NCBI RefSeq assembly: GCF_900167535.1
Contig: NZ_FUYE01000003.1
Span: 106,414-170,413 of the forward strand
Direction of reading: 5' to 3'
From: Prosthecobacter debontii
Lineage (GTDB): Bacteria > Verrucomicrobiota > Verrucomicrobiia > Verrucomicrobiales > Verrucomicrobiaceae
Length of the DNA stretch: 64,000 nucleotides
A program made the position numbers and the translations under genes. Each line of letters starts with the position of its first letter. The stretch's first letter is position 1. Positions 1 to 6,799 of this stretch are shown here, piece after piece. The notes beneath the pieces were generated by a model, which saw only the letters and a program-made list of their open reading frames with translations, was not told the DNA's origin and searched no databases.

Positions 1-1
1 G

Positions 2-223
2 GTTGGCGGCACTCAGGTTGGCGTCACGCAGGTCGGCGGCACGCAGGTCGGCGGCACGCAGGTTGGCGTCACGCAGGTCGGCGGCACGCAGGTTGATGCT
101 ATTCTTAACGGCCCACCTGACTGCAAGGCCAAGCTTGATGCTGCGCGGCGTGTCTTCAGAGCACTCAATCTCTGCGGTGCATTTAATTTCGTTGGTCCAA
201 CGGTTATGGATGGTGAATTGCAT
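2..223 (-). CDS. Pentapeptide-repeat protein, C-terminus cut by window edge
   Basis: Reading leftward from an ATG at 223, the protein begins MQFTIHNRW, has about 40 residues of non-repeat head, then runs into at least six tandem A(D/N)LR-type pentapeptides (positions 2-97) that continue off the left edge. The DNA repeat of about 15 bp there is simply the codon-level trace of this protein. Pentapeptide proteins fold as a right-handed beta helix. In phages the head-plus-repeat form is common and of unknown role. No Shine-Dalgarno is visible at this ATG; the frame stays open upstream, so a longer start is possible. It lies at the distal end of the leftward early operon. Confidence 0.75.
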   Translation of the reverse strand, partial: MQFTIHNRWTNEIKCTAEIECSEDTPRSIKLGLAVRWAVKNSINLRAADLRDANLRAADLRAADLRDANLSAAN

Positions 224-307
224 ATTGATATTGGTTTGTTGGGTGTGGTGTTGGGTGTGGTGTTGGGAAATGGGCGTAGCTCGGTCTTTGATAGGGGCCT
301 TCTGTGC

Positions 308-505
308 CTACTCAGCCGGGGTGCAATCCGGGTCGTTTTCGTAGTGCTTGCAGCGCTTGCACTTGTCCTTGTCCGTGTCGGGCTCCCAGATGTTGCCAAA
401 GGACTTGACGGCGCATTTGGCCGCGCCGGATTCATTCACCAAGTGCCGCCAGGTGATGCCGTAGGATGACTTCCAGGTGAAAAGCGGTTTGGTTTCTTCG
501 GGCAT
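308..505 (-). CDS. Small Cys-containing phage protein, function unknown
   Basis: This 65-aa reading frame has a plausible globular composition (Trp, Tyr and charged residues rather than the Pro/Arg-rich look of shadow frames). Near its C-terminus it has a CKRC pair plus further Cys at about residues 31 and 61, suggesting a small metal-binding or redox site. It sits 3 bp from its upstream neighbour, in line with the tightly packed leftward early operon. I do not recognise the family. Confidence 0.55.
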   Translation of the reverse strand: MPEETKPLFTWKSSYGITWRHLVNESGAAKCAVKSFGNIWEPDTDKDKCKRCKHYENDPDCTPAE

Positions 506-508
506 GGA

Positions 509-748
509 TCAGCCTTTCAGGTGGGGTGGAATGCCTTCGGGCATCTGTTGAGCCAGCTCGTGAAGCACGTCTTGTTTGTCCTGCTGGGCATGGGCCTCCA
601 TGAACTCCAAGACGGCGGCGCCTAAACACATGGCGGGAGTCATGTGATCGTCCGGTGACGGCTGGGGCTCCACCTCGGCCATGACTGTAACCTGGTGGGG
701 ATCTTCTGCCGTGGGGGTATCGGTGAGGGTGATGATGATTTTCTTCAT
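509..748 (-). CDS. Small acidic early phage protein, function unknown
   Basis: The start is set at the ATG at 748, which overlaps the bet stop codon (ATGA), the typical coupling in this operon; the longer frame to 787 would run well into bet. The 79-aa product starts MKKIIITLTD, a short beta-strand-like opening, followed by an acidic, Pro-rich segment and a helical tail. It is coupled to the annealase gene, so a role in recombination or replication is possible but only inferred from position. Confidence 0.6.
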   Translation of the reverse strand: MKKIIITLTDTPTAEDPHQVTVMAEVEPQPSPDDHMTPAMCLGAAVLEFMEAHAQQDKQDVLHELAQQMPEGIPPHLKG

Positions 749-1620
749 TTGGCGATTTTGATAAAGGATGTGGTGGCGGTATCCCACGTTAGGCCCAGGG
801 CTTTGGCACGATTCTGGATGGTGCGTTTGGCGGCGGCCTTGTGCTTCTCGACCGTGAAGGCCTCGGCATCAGCGATGAACTCCTTGAGAGCCTCAGGGGT
901 GGTCGCCTCGCGGATGGCATCCAAGAGATCGTAGAGCTTAGGCGTCTCGGGATCTTCGACGGTTTCCGCCTCCATGGTGGTGGGTGCAGGCTTGGGCTCC
1001 GGCTCTTTGATCGTGACCTCGGCATAGACGGGTGGCTCTTTGGGAGATGCTGGCTGCGGAGGCGGCTGTGGCAGATGATCTTCCCGAAATTCTTCCTCGG
1101 TATAAAGTCCGCCGGACTCTTCTGGGAAAGCCTTGCGAAGCGCGGCGGCCTCGGCGCATTTGCCAAGCTGTCCGAAAGGTCGCTGTTGCCACATGCTGGT
1201 GACGGCACCTTCCCTCGTGGTCTGCACATATTCATCCCAGAACACTGAGGAGGTGAATGGAATGCGCTGACCATGCACCATGCGATAAACGGTGACGGTG
1301 GCTTTAGTCGGGTGCCAGACGTTGGATTCGGTGACGAAGACGGGATCGTCATTGCCTGCATATTCACCGGTGCGTGCGGCAATGGCGCGGAGCCCATCAA
1401 TGCCGACCTGGAAAGTCAGTGTTTCGCGTTTCGCTTTGCTATCCCAACGCTTCACCGCGTGGATCTGACGGCGGAAGGGGTCTAACTTACAACGCTGTGC
1501 GACCTGCATGAAGAACTCGACCTCGACGGGGGAGGCGCCTTTGCAGAGCACGTCGGTGATGAGGCGGCGCTGCTCCTCGGTGTATTCAATGGCGTCTTGG
1601 GTGATGATGGCGGTGCTCAT
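745..1620 (-). CDS. bet: Bet/RecT-family single-strand annealing recombinase
   Basis: The 291-aa product has the Red-beta/RecT core in residues about 15-180. Typical features include an EFFMQVAQRCKLDPF segment, a QVGIDGLRAIAARTGEY block and a KCAEAAALRKAFPE block close to the family's consensus. The C-terminal 110 residues are Pro/Glu-rich and variable, matching the family's variable C-terminal domain that contacts host SSB. Such proteins anneal complementary ssDNA during phage recombination. It is translationally coupled to a small membrane-protein gene upstream (ends 1617) and a small protein downstream (starts 748). No RecE/Exo partner lies in the window; it may be further left. Confidence 0.93.
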   Translation of the reverse strand: MSTAIITQDAIEYTEEQRRLITDVLCKGASPVEVEFFMQVAQRCKLDPFRRQIHAVKRWDSKAKRETLTFQVGIDGLRAIAARTGEYAGNDDPVFVTESNVWHPTKATVTVYRMVHGQRIPFTSSVFWDEYVQTTREGAVTSMWQQRPFGQLGKCAEAAALRKAFPEESGGLYTEEEFREDHLPQPPPQPASPKEPPVYAEVTIKEPEPKPAPTTMEAETVEDPETPKLYDLLDAIREATTPEALKEFIADAEAFTVEKHKAAAKRTIQNRAKALGLTWDTATTSFIKIAK

Positions 1621-1835
1621 GGGCGGCTGGAAGGGGAGGCGATGTCTGACGGCTGCGTTTCAGCGGTGGCGCGGTCTTGGTAGCCTTCGGCATAGGCTTT
1701 CTGGCGCTCGTTACGGCGTGCGGCTGCGATGAGGCAGGCGTGGACTTTTTCGGCGCGCAGACTGAGCACCCCCCAAAGGAGGCTGGCGACTAAGGAGCCA
1801 CAGGCGAAGGCGAGGAGATGGGAGGTGGTCATCAT
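1617..1835 (-). CDS. Small single-span membrane protein
   Basis: The frame starts MMTTSHLL at 1835 (or 1832), overlapping the stop of the preceding HTH gene, and ends over the bet start. The 72-aa product has one hydrophobic segment (residues about 6-26) followed by a basic, Ala/Arg-rich cytoplasmic-type tail. It resembles many unassigned small phage membrane proteins. A longer start at 1892 exists but would overlap the upstream gene more deeply, so the shorter start is preferred. Confidence 0.55.
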   Translation of the reverse strand: MMTTSHLLAFACGSLVASLLWGVLSLRAEKVHACLIAAARRNERQKAYAEGYQDRATAETQPSDIASPSSRP

Positions 1836-2065
1836 CAGGCGATGGCGTTGGATTTCTGATAATGGCGAAGTGAGCGAAGGGGGATGCGCCAATCTCCATT
1901 GCCGCCATTAGTGCGGTAGGCACCTTTGAATCGGCCTTTGAGGAGCTTGTCACGCAGTCCGCGGTCGCTCTCGCCCGTGGCATGGCGTAGCTCGGCGAGA
2001 GTCATGGCGGTATCGCCGGACTCATCCGGGCTGAAGGTGCGCAGTGGTTTTTTGATGCGGGCCAT
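1835..2065 (-). CDS. Small helix-turn-helix-like DNA-binding protein
   Basis: The start at the ATG at 2065 gives 76 residues, far better behaved than the long open frame to 2437, whose N-terminal half is Ser/Pro-rich shadow sequence. The segment TLAELRHATGESDRGLRDKL looks like a winged-helix or HTH reader that scans a short element, followed by basic residues (LKGRFKGAYRTNGGNGDWRIP). Phage genes of this type act as excisionases, regulators or replication accessories; I cannot tell which. It is coupled to the next gene by a TGATG overlap. Confidence 0.55.
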   Translation of the reverse strand: MARIKKPLRTFSPDESGDTAMTLAELRHATGESDRGLRDKLLKGRFKGAYRTNGGNGDWRIPLRSLRHYQKSNAIA

Positions 2066-2096
2066 GACGGTTGATTTCTGCTTCCTGGTGGAACAG

Positions 2097-2330
2097 TTAA
2101 GATTGACGGTTGAGGCTGCTGAGGATGTCTCCGACGGTGTGCCAGCCTTCTTCATCGAGGTTCTGATTCGTCTCGGCTTCGAGATCCATGACGAGGCAGA
2201 AGAGGCTAACGGAACTGAACCCAAGTTCGCTGAGCTTTGTCTCTTCGGTGATGGTGCTGACATCCACGGCGCGATAGTGGCAAGTCTGGATGACTTCGGT
2301 GATGATTTTGGCGAGTTGAGGGAGGTCCAT
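2097..2330 (-). CDS. Acyl-carrier-protein-like phage protein
   Basis: The 77-aa product matches ACP in length, acidic four-helix pattern and motif order: an N-terminal helix (MDLPQLAKIITEVIQ), then ETKLSELGFSSVSLF, then LVMDLEAET, then a terminal GDILSSL helix. The phosphopantetheine site normally reads D-S-L. Here it reads S39-S40-V41, so the modifiable serine (S40) is kept and the conserved Asp is lost. Bacterial ACPs carry acyl chains for lipid or polyketide synthesis. A phage copy may serve lipid modification or act as an unmodified adaptor. It lies in the leftward early operon. Confidence 0.7.
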   Translation of the reverse strand: MDLPQLAKIITEVIQTCHYRAVDVSTITEETKLSELGFSSVSLFCLVMDLEAETNQNLDEEGWHTVGDILSSLNRQS

Positions 2331-2433
2331 AGGATCGAGATAAACTGCCTGCTGGCGGGGTTCCCTGGCTTGTTTCGAGCGGTGCCTGTTTCCAACAGTT
2401 CAACCGCCGCCAGCGGGCAAAAGGTTTGGGTTC

Positions 2434-2832
2434 TCACTCGCCTTGGAGCCAGAGGTAGGCGTCCACTTCGTTGCGAGGCTGACCGGTGGAGGTGGATTTG
2501 CCCACCTTGATGCGGGCGAGACCACGCTTGCCGATGAGGTCGAAGGCATCGAGTTCAATCACCTCTCCATCGCCGGGATGCTTGCCAATGCTTTTGAGCA
2601 GGTGATCGATCTTCCAATAGGTGGTCTGGGCAAAGAACAGGTGGTCATAGATATAGATCTGACCAGCGATGCGCAGTTTGAGATCCAGCTTCGGTGTGCC
2701 GGCCTTGAGCTTGAGGCTATCGCGGTCGGTGCGACCTTCATGGGCATCGACGATTTCAAAGTCGTATTCACCTGGATCGAGTAGGATCGGGGTGGTATCT
2801 CGGGGTTCTTGAGCGGCGAATGTGATGGGCAT
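2434..2832 (-). CDS. DUF669-like phage protein, probable ssDNA-binding protein
   Basis: The ATG at 2832 gives 132 residues starting MPITFAAQEP; the frame upstream to 2985 is shadow sequence. The pattern LLDPGEYDFEIVDAHEG, then LDLKLRIAG, then a helical YWKIDHLLKSIG segment and a final beta region matches the layout of phage DUF669 proteins. Several DUF669 proteins are described as single-strand binding proteins next to annealases. Its place in the same operon as bet supports a recombination or replication role. Confidence 0.65.
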   Translation of the reverse strand: MPITFAAQEPRDTTPILLDPGEYDFEIVDAHEGRTDRDSLKLKAGTPKLDLKLRIAGQIYIYDHLFFAQTTYWKIDHLLKSIGKHPGDGEVIELDAFDLIGKRGLARIKVGKSTSTGQPRNEVDAYLWLQGE

Positions 2833-2867
2833 AGTGAGAAAAAGGGATGGCGATTTGAAAAGGTGAC

Positions 2868-3155
2868 TTAGATCCAGCGGACCCAGATTTCTGACCAGCG
2901 TGCGCCCAGGCGCAGGGCCATGAGAAAAGCGGAGGGGAACTGCCAAAGCGTGAAGGTGTGGGCCTCGCACTCCGCCCGCTCCCATGTGAAACCGCGACGC
3001 ATGCGGGTGATCCAGAAGACGTGGTCAGGATGGGGTGTGCAGAGAAGCCGAAAGCGACGACGCCACCATGGCACCTCATGTTGCATGCGCTGCGACATGC
3101 CGATTCCCCATGCGATGAGAACAATGTGGGTCATGATCAGAATACAGAGTGGCAT
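2868..3155 (-). CDS. Small membrane protein
   Basis: This 95-aa frame begins with a hydrophobic segment (residues about 2-20, MPLCILIMTHIVLIAWG), then a very basic Trp/Arg-rich stretch, then a Trp-rich amphipathic tail. It fits the leftward operon between its neighbours with small gaps. The family is not recognised. A start at the internal Met at 3134 is also possible. Confidence 0.45.
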   Translation of the reverse strand: MPLCILIMTHIVLIAWGIGMSQRMQHEVPWWRRRFRLLCTPHPDHVFWITRMRRGFTWERAECEAHTFTLWQFPSAFLMALRLGARWSEIWVRWI

Positions 3156-3161
3156 AAGCTG

Positions 3162-3407
3162 TTAGGCAGTGAGCTTGTTGAGGGTGATCTGAATGATGGT
3201 CACGAGGTGGCAGACATGCCGAAGCGCGGCGATGTTGGCTGCTAATTCGGTGGGGTAGAGGTCGTCAGCGTGCACAGGCTTTGCTGTGCCTTCATGCTCC
3301 ACCGACAGCATGCCCCGCCAAGGGCCATCCTGCTCTGGCTCTTCGAGGATCATCACCGAGGTTACGAGTCCGTGATTGTTCCAGAAGACTTGGTCCTTTG
3401 GTTTCAT
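3162..3407 (-). CDS. Small conserved-looking phage protein, function unknown
   Basis: The 81-aa product begins with a beta-rich half (DQVFWNNHGLVTSVMILEEPEQDG), like a small SH3-like barrel, then has a helical C-terminus. The ATG at 3407 overlaps the stop of the ribbon-helix-helix gene upstream (ATGA), giving strong support for both starts. I do not recognise a family. Confidence 0.55.
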   Translation of the reverse strand: MKPKDQVFWNNHGLVTSVMILEEPEQDGPWRGMLSVEHEGTAKPVHADDLYPTELAANIAALRHVCHLVTIIQITLNKLTA

Positions 3408-3577
3408 GGCTGGGCCTCCTTCCGCTTCCGGCGTGGAGTGGGGGTGGCTTTCTTCGCTTCGAAGTATTGCTTGAAGGCACGGCGTGCGATGCTGGAAACG
3501 GTGCGGTCTTCACTGGCCGCTTCTTCCCGCAGCGAGTCGGCGAGGGGCTTGTTTAAGGTCAAGGTGACGCGTGTCAT
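3404..3577 (-). CDS. Ribbon-helix-helix regulator, first gene of the leftward early operon
   Basis: This 57-aa gene starts at the ATG at 3577. It opens with the classic short beta strand MTRVTLTLN, then PLADSLREEAASEDRTVSSIARRAFKQYF, a CopG/Arc-type ribbon-helix-helix, and ends in a basic tail. Such proteins bind palindromic operators as dimers. It lies beside three palindromes (3594-3678) and opposite a second RHH gene at 3680, so it is a candidate autoregulator of the early operon. Its stop overlaps the next start. Confidence 0.75.
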   Translation of the reverse strand: MTRVTLTLNKPLADSLREEAASEDRTVSSIARRAFKQYFEAKKATPTPRRKRKEAQP

Positions 3578-3593
3578 GATGTGATGATTAAGC

Positions 3594-3678
3594 GGGTGTC
3601 AGACACCCATTTGTAAACGAGGTGTCAGACACCTGTCAAAATGAATTTGATCTTTTTTTTCATGGGTGTATGACACCC
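3594..3678. promoter_or_regulatory. Divergent control region with three GGTGTC-palindrome operators
   Basis: Three 15-bp inverted repeats sit between the divergent RHH genes: GGGTGTCAGACACCC at 3594-3608, AGGTGTCAGACACCT at 3620-3634, and the imperfect GGGTGTATGACACCC at 3664-3678. Their centres are 26 and 44 bp apart. The third abuts the ATG of the rightward RHH gene. The layout is that of a phage decision operator bound by one or both RHH dimers. Confidence 0.8.
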
Positions 3679-3679
3679 C

Positions 3680-3868
3680 ATGGCCAACCAACGAAAAAAG
3701 GGAATCGAGAGGGTGACGCTGACCCTGCCGGATGAGCTGCTCCGCGAGATCGAAGCGGAGGCTGAAGAACTGGGGGTGGATCGGCTGGCGCTGATGCGCA
3801 CGATCCTGGCTAACCGGAAAGCCAGCCCACGCCCCACGTCAAAGAAGCGTGGGGCAAAGGCAGAGTGA
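3680..3868 (+). CDS. Ribbon-helix-helix regulator, divergent to the early operon
   Basis: The 62-aa product has an RHH fold: basic arm MANQRKKG, strand ERVTLTLPD, helix ELLREIEAEAEELG, turn VDRL and second helix LALMRTILANRK, with a basic tail. The ATG begins one base after the third operator, leaving no room for a Shine-Dalgarno, so the transcript may be leaderless or the operator may overlap the ribosome site. It is a good candidate for the repressor of the divergent promoters. Confidence 0.75.
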   Translation: MANQRKKGIERVTLTLPDELLREIEAEAEELGVDRLALMRTILANRKASPRPTSKKRGAKAE

Positions 3869-3931
3869 CACGATGCGCCCCTTCCGCCCCAGCGGCTGCT
3901 TGGGGGTGGTTGAGTTGATGCCGAGATAATG

Positions 3932-3945
3932 TGTTCACAAGAACA
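3932..3945. promoter_or_regulatory. LexA (SOS) box of verrucomicrobial type
   Basis: The sequence TGTTCACAAGAACA is a perfect match to TGTTC-N4-GAACA, the LexA motif defined for Verrucomicrobia. It extends to a 16-bp perfect palindrome at 3931-3946. A GATAAT hexamer at 3925-3930, a possible -10, directly precedes it. It lies 70 bp upstream of the two-gene unit starting at 4016, which would therefore be SOS-inducible. Confidence 0.75.
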
Positions 3946-4015
3946 CTTGTTGCATTTTTCTACTAGCGGTCAAATAGCTGGCGGTTATACCGATAATCTG
4001 CACTTCCGAATTGAC

Positions 4016-4321
4016 ATGGCCTCCGCACTCAAAGCCCTCAAAATGCCGCCTGACCTGGCGGAAATTGCCGAGATCCGAGCCGCTGAATGCGGGTATCCCT
4101 CCTGGTCTGCCTACGTGAAAGGCCTAATCCGCCATGATGCCGCTTGCCTAGCCCGACATGGAATCACGGTCCCGTGGTCCAAGCTGGCGCTCGTGGTCCA
4201 AGACAAACTCGATGCCCTGCTTCTGTGGCGAGTGAAAAGCAAAAAAGGCATGAAGTCCCCTGAGATGGCGAAATGGGATTGGGAAGCCGAATACAACGAG
4301 ATGATGGAGGCTGGAAAATGA
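4016..4321 (+). CDS. Small putative DNA-binding protein under the LexA box
   Basis: The ATG at 4016 gives 101 residues. The alternative ATG at 3929 would place the LexA box inside the coding region and is rejected. The core MPPDLAEIAEIRAAECGYPSWSAYVKGLIRHD has the helix-turn-helix spacing of C-terminal RHH helices and resembles the product of the next gene (LALMTARAAELGYDNLEDYVWALLEKD), so the two may be paralogues. The C-terminus is charged. SOS control suggests an antirepressor or induction role, which is inference. Confidence 0.6.
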   Translation: MASALKALKMPPDLAEIAEIRAAECGYPSWSAYVKGLIRHDAACLARHGITVPWSKLALVVQDKLDALLLWRVKSKKGMKSPEMAKWDWEAEYNEMMEAGK

Positions 4322-4503
4322 GCGATCTGGAAATCGACGAGAAGACACTCGCTCTCATGACGGCGCGGGCCGCTGAACTGGGGTATGACAACCTCGAAGA
4401 CTATGTCTGGGCGCTGCTGGAAAAGGATCCCGCCGACCCCGAGGCGCATGCGCGAATGCGGAGGATCTTGGAGGGGGGACAGGGGGTGACAGGATTCAAT
4501 TGA
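4318..4503 (+). CDS. Small paralogue of the preceding SOS-controlled gene product
   Basis: This 61-aa gene is coupled to its upstream neighbour by an ATGA overlap; the true start is the ATG at 4318 (MSDLEIDEKT). It consists of one helical pair, LALMTARAAELGYDNLEDYVWALLEKD, similar to the preceding protein, and an acidic-to-basic tail. Probably an RHH-like or dimerising partner; no defined family. Confidence 0.55.
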   Translation: MSDLEIDEKTLALMTARAAELGYDNLEDYVWALLEKDPADPEAHARMRRILEGGQGVTGFN

Positions 4504-4520
4504 TTGGCCGCAAAATGCTT

Positions 4521-6131
4521 TCACCCAAGGTGGAAGCCAGTAGGCATAGATCCCCTGTCTGGCAAACCACGTGGCCTTACGATAGTATAATGAGCGTCAG
4601 GATCTCTCGCCAAATCTTTCCTATGATGGTATCTCAATATTTGGCGTCGGACTAATCCATGAAGTCTTCGTTTTGCAGTTTGCCAATGACAATTAAGAAG
4701 CCTAGTAGCTTGAGAAACATTAATGGAAATATGCTCTACTGCGTAATTAACTAGGCGCTTTTCATCCTCAGACAATTGCAAGAATACTTCTGCACTTACC
4801 ACGCTAACAGCGGCAGAGCTTGCGACAAAAAGCCGTCTCTGCTTATAGTCATTTTGCAGCAATACCTGCACTGTTGCGCTACCATCCTTGTTTTCAACAA
4901 AGGTCGGACCTGGAAGATTAGCCTTCTTCATTTCGTCCCTCATTCTCTTCGTTCCTTCGTTTGCGCATTTGACAAGGCCGAAGTATTGCAACGCGTCCAT
5001 AAGAAATGGATTTCTTGGATTGTGCATTGAGTAAATGTTCTTTGAATTGACCATTGGCGGAAACTCGCCAGGGCTTGTTACTAACAACTTGTCGTCGAAC
5101 ATTTTGACAAAAATTGGCATGGATCTCAGATGGTAGGAGCGATGAGCGCACGCATTGACGATTGCTTCATACCATACAAAACGTGGGTATTCGGGGAGAA
5201 TATAAAATCGACCATCTTTGCCGAGAGCTGAAAAGTCTCTCAGTTGTCCACCAATCACTTCTTCAGCGCGTGCTATTATCTTAGGAAGCGGACCATCAAT
5301 ATAGACGTCTTTCACAGCAGCGAACTTTTCTCCTGTCTGCTCTGTCTCGCCGTCAAACCTCATGAAACGAATTCTGCAGCCTGGAAAATGCCTCCGAGGA
5401 TCTTTTGCGAAAAGCAGCACACAAGCGTTGTTAGGAACAAATCTGCCTCCTAGAAGTGTGCCAAGTCTGTGCTGCACTAAAATGTCTTCACTTGGATTAT
5501 CATAAAGAAGACTTTTGTTTTTATGCACATTTTGAACAAACTCTGAGATGAGGTCTTCATCAAAATCTTCGGGGAAATTGATGGCCGATACTGATTCTAA
5601 TTCAAAGTGTAATTCTCCCTTTGAAATCTGAAGTTCCCTGATTTCGTCTTCATTGAGCTTCTGCTTTTTATCTCCACTTCTTTTAAATGCTTCGTTAGCG
5701 TTGGTTTTAACCACCTTATCAGCTCGGTAAGCCACTCGAAAAACAATCACAAAATCCCGGCTGCCGTCAGGCTTTATGATTTCAACACGCTTTGAATCAA
5801 CTCTGGCATCTGGGCAGAAGATACGGGCACTATCTTCAAGTGAGTTGACGTGTTTCCCAACACACTCCAAGCAGCCAGCAAGTTCTCCATCGTCTTCAAT
5901 ACCCACGAAAACTAGACCACCGCCCGGCGTATTGGACCACATAGAGAAACATTCTCCTAATGCCCTGGGATGAACTGCTACGCTTTTTTTCTCAATCCTT
6001 CGATCTTCTCCTTTTCGACGGAACCACCACTCGTTTGCCCGATCAAATATTTCATCAATCGAAACCAAATGAGGAGTTCCGGTATCGACATTCGATTCGA
6101 AAGTTAGCTCAAGTTGTTTATTTTCAGACAT
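4521..6131 (-). CDS. Schlafen/AlbA_2-domain protein with RecG-like C-terminal region
   Basis: The 536-aa product has an AlbA_2 (Schlafen) DNA/RNA-binding domain in residues about 25-160, with the typical RRIEKKSVAVHPRALGECFSMWSNTPGGGLVFVGIEDDG run. A middle region includes FVWYEAIVNACAHRSYH, like the ATP-binding HATPase_c_4 segment of COG2865 regulators, and a C-terminal winged-helix region includes ISINVSQATRLLNCHWQTAKRRL. Such proteins act as regulators or, when phage-borne, as accessory genes. It is more AT-rich than the flanking phage genes and is transcribed against its LexA-box neighbour, both signs of a later-acquired cargo gene. Confidence 0.8.
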   Translation of the reverse strand: MSENKQLELTFESNVDTGTPHLVSIDEIFDRANEWWFRRKGEDRRIEKKSVAVHPRALGECFSMWSNTPGGGLVFVGIEDDGELAGCLECVGKHVNSLEDSARIFCPDARVDSKRVEIIKPDGSRDFVIVFRVAYRADKVVKTNANEAFKRSGDKKQKLNEDEIRELQISKGELHFELESVSAINFPEDFDEDLISEFVQNVHKNKSLLYDNPSEDILVQHRLGTLLGGRFVPNNACVLLFAKDPRRHFPGCRIRFMRFDGETEQTGEKFAAVKDVYIDGPLPKIIARAEEVIGGQLRDFSALGKDGRFYILPEYPRFVWYEAIVNACAHRSYHLRSMPIFVKMFDDKLLVTSPGEFPPMVNSKNIYSMHNPRNPFLMDALQYFGLVKCANEGTKRMRDEMKKANLPGPTFVENKDGSATVQVLLQNDYKQRRLFVASSAAVSVVSAEVFLQLSEDEKRLVNYAVEHISINVSQATRLLNCHWQTAKRRLHGLVRRQILRYHHRKDLARDPDAHYTIVRPRGLPDRGSMPTGFHLG

Positions 6132-6398
6132 TTACGTTGCCGAGAAAGTGTCGAGTTGAGTGTTGAAGCAAATTGCCTATAGCTCTAAGCCGACCTGGTA
6201 GCAATACCCTTTAATAATCCGCATGCTGGGGTTCATCCTCAAGAAGGCTTGCAATTCTGTTCTGCATAGGCTGGCGCATCACATTCTGAGACATCTTCCC
6301 ATCGGTTTCGCAGCATGGGATCGACTTCATGAGTTCTTTCGAGCTTCACTGCTGGACTGTTTCGTCGCGGATTATACGCTGCGAAAAAGATGATTTGG

Positions 6399-6560
6399 TT
6401 AATCCGTCTCTACCCAAGCCTTGAGCTTGAGGCCGTTTTCGCAGTCGGGCTTGCGCGGATCCTTGTCTCTGAGCCATGAGTGGAGGTGCTGTTTGGTGAC
6501 GCCGAGATGATCAGCGAGACGCACTTTGGCCCCCTGCCCTTCTTTGTCGAGGCGTGTCAT
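6399..6560 (-). CDS. Small Cro-like helix-turn-helix protein
   Basis: The ATG at 6560 gives 53 residues, and the start overlaps the stop of the upstream gene (ATGA). The body GQGAKVRLADHLGVTKQHLHSWLRD is a compact HTH of the Cro/XRE style, too short for a sensor domain. It is the last gene of the three-gene leftward cluster with the HNH nuclease. Likely a DNA-binding regulator. Confidence 0.6.
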   Translation of the reverse strand: MTRLDKEGQGAKVRLADHLGVTKQHLHSWLRDKDPRKPDCENGLKLKAWVETD

Positions 6561-6799
6561 GACATGCTTTTGACATGGTCCGCCCGGTTCAAAAGCCACC
6601 TGGAGACGCTCATCAAGTCCACAGGATCCAGCTCCCCGCCCCATACCGCCCGCTGCACCGTCTTGTATGAGACACCAGCATGATCTGCAATCACATGCAG
6701 CCCATAGGCCCATAAATCATGCTTCCGTGTTGGCTGCCCGTTTACCAGAACAACGGCCCTTGTTACCGTTCGCCGTTCAAACCTAGATCGCTTTGGCAC
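6557..6799 (-). CDS. Small HTH protein, GTG start
   Basis: A GTG at 6799 is preceded at 7 nt by GGAGG, one of the few clear Shine-Dalgarno sites here, giving 80 residues; the longer frame to 6889 would lie inside the HNH gene. The segment YGLHVIADHAGVSYKTVQRAVWGGELDPVDLMSVSRWL looks like a LacI/XRE-style HTH. It overlaps the end of the HNH gene in another frame and is coupled to the next small HTH gene. Regulator pair suspected. Confidence 0.55.
   Translation of the reverse strand: MPKRSRFERRTVTRAVVLVNGQPTRKHDLWAYGLHVIADHAGVSYKTVQRAVWGGELDPVDLMSVSRWLLNRADHVKSMS

Noticed and set aside
1-97. Short tandem DNA repeats resembling a CRISPR or VNTR
   Set aside because: They are the codons of the pentapeptide repeat protein on the minus strand: 15-bp units, in frame, with no spacers.
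238-268. GT-rich 12-bp tandem repeat upstream of the pentapeptide gene
   Set aside because: Two and a half low-complexity units in a short gap; too small for a functional call.
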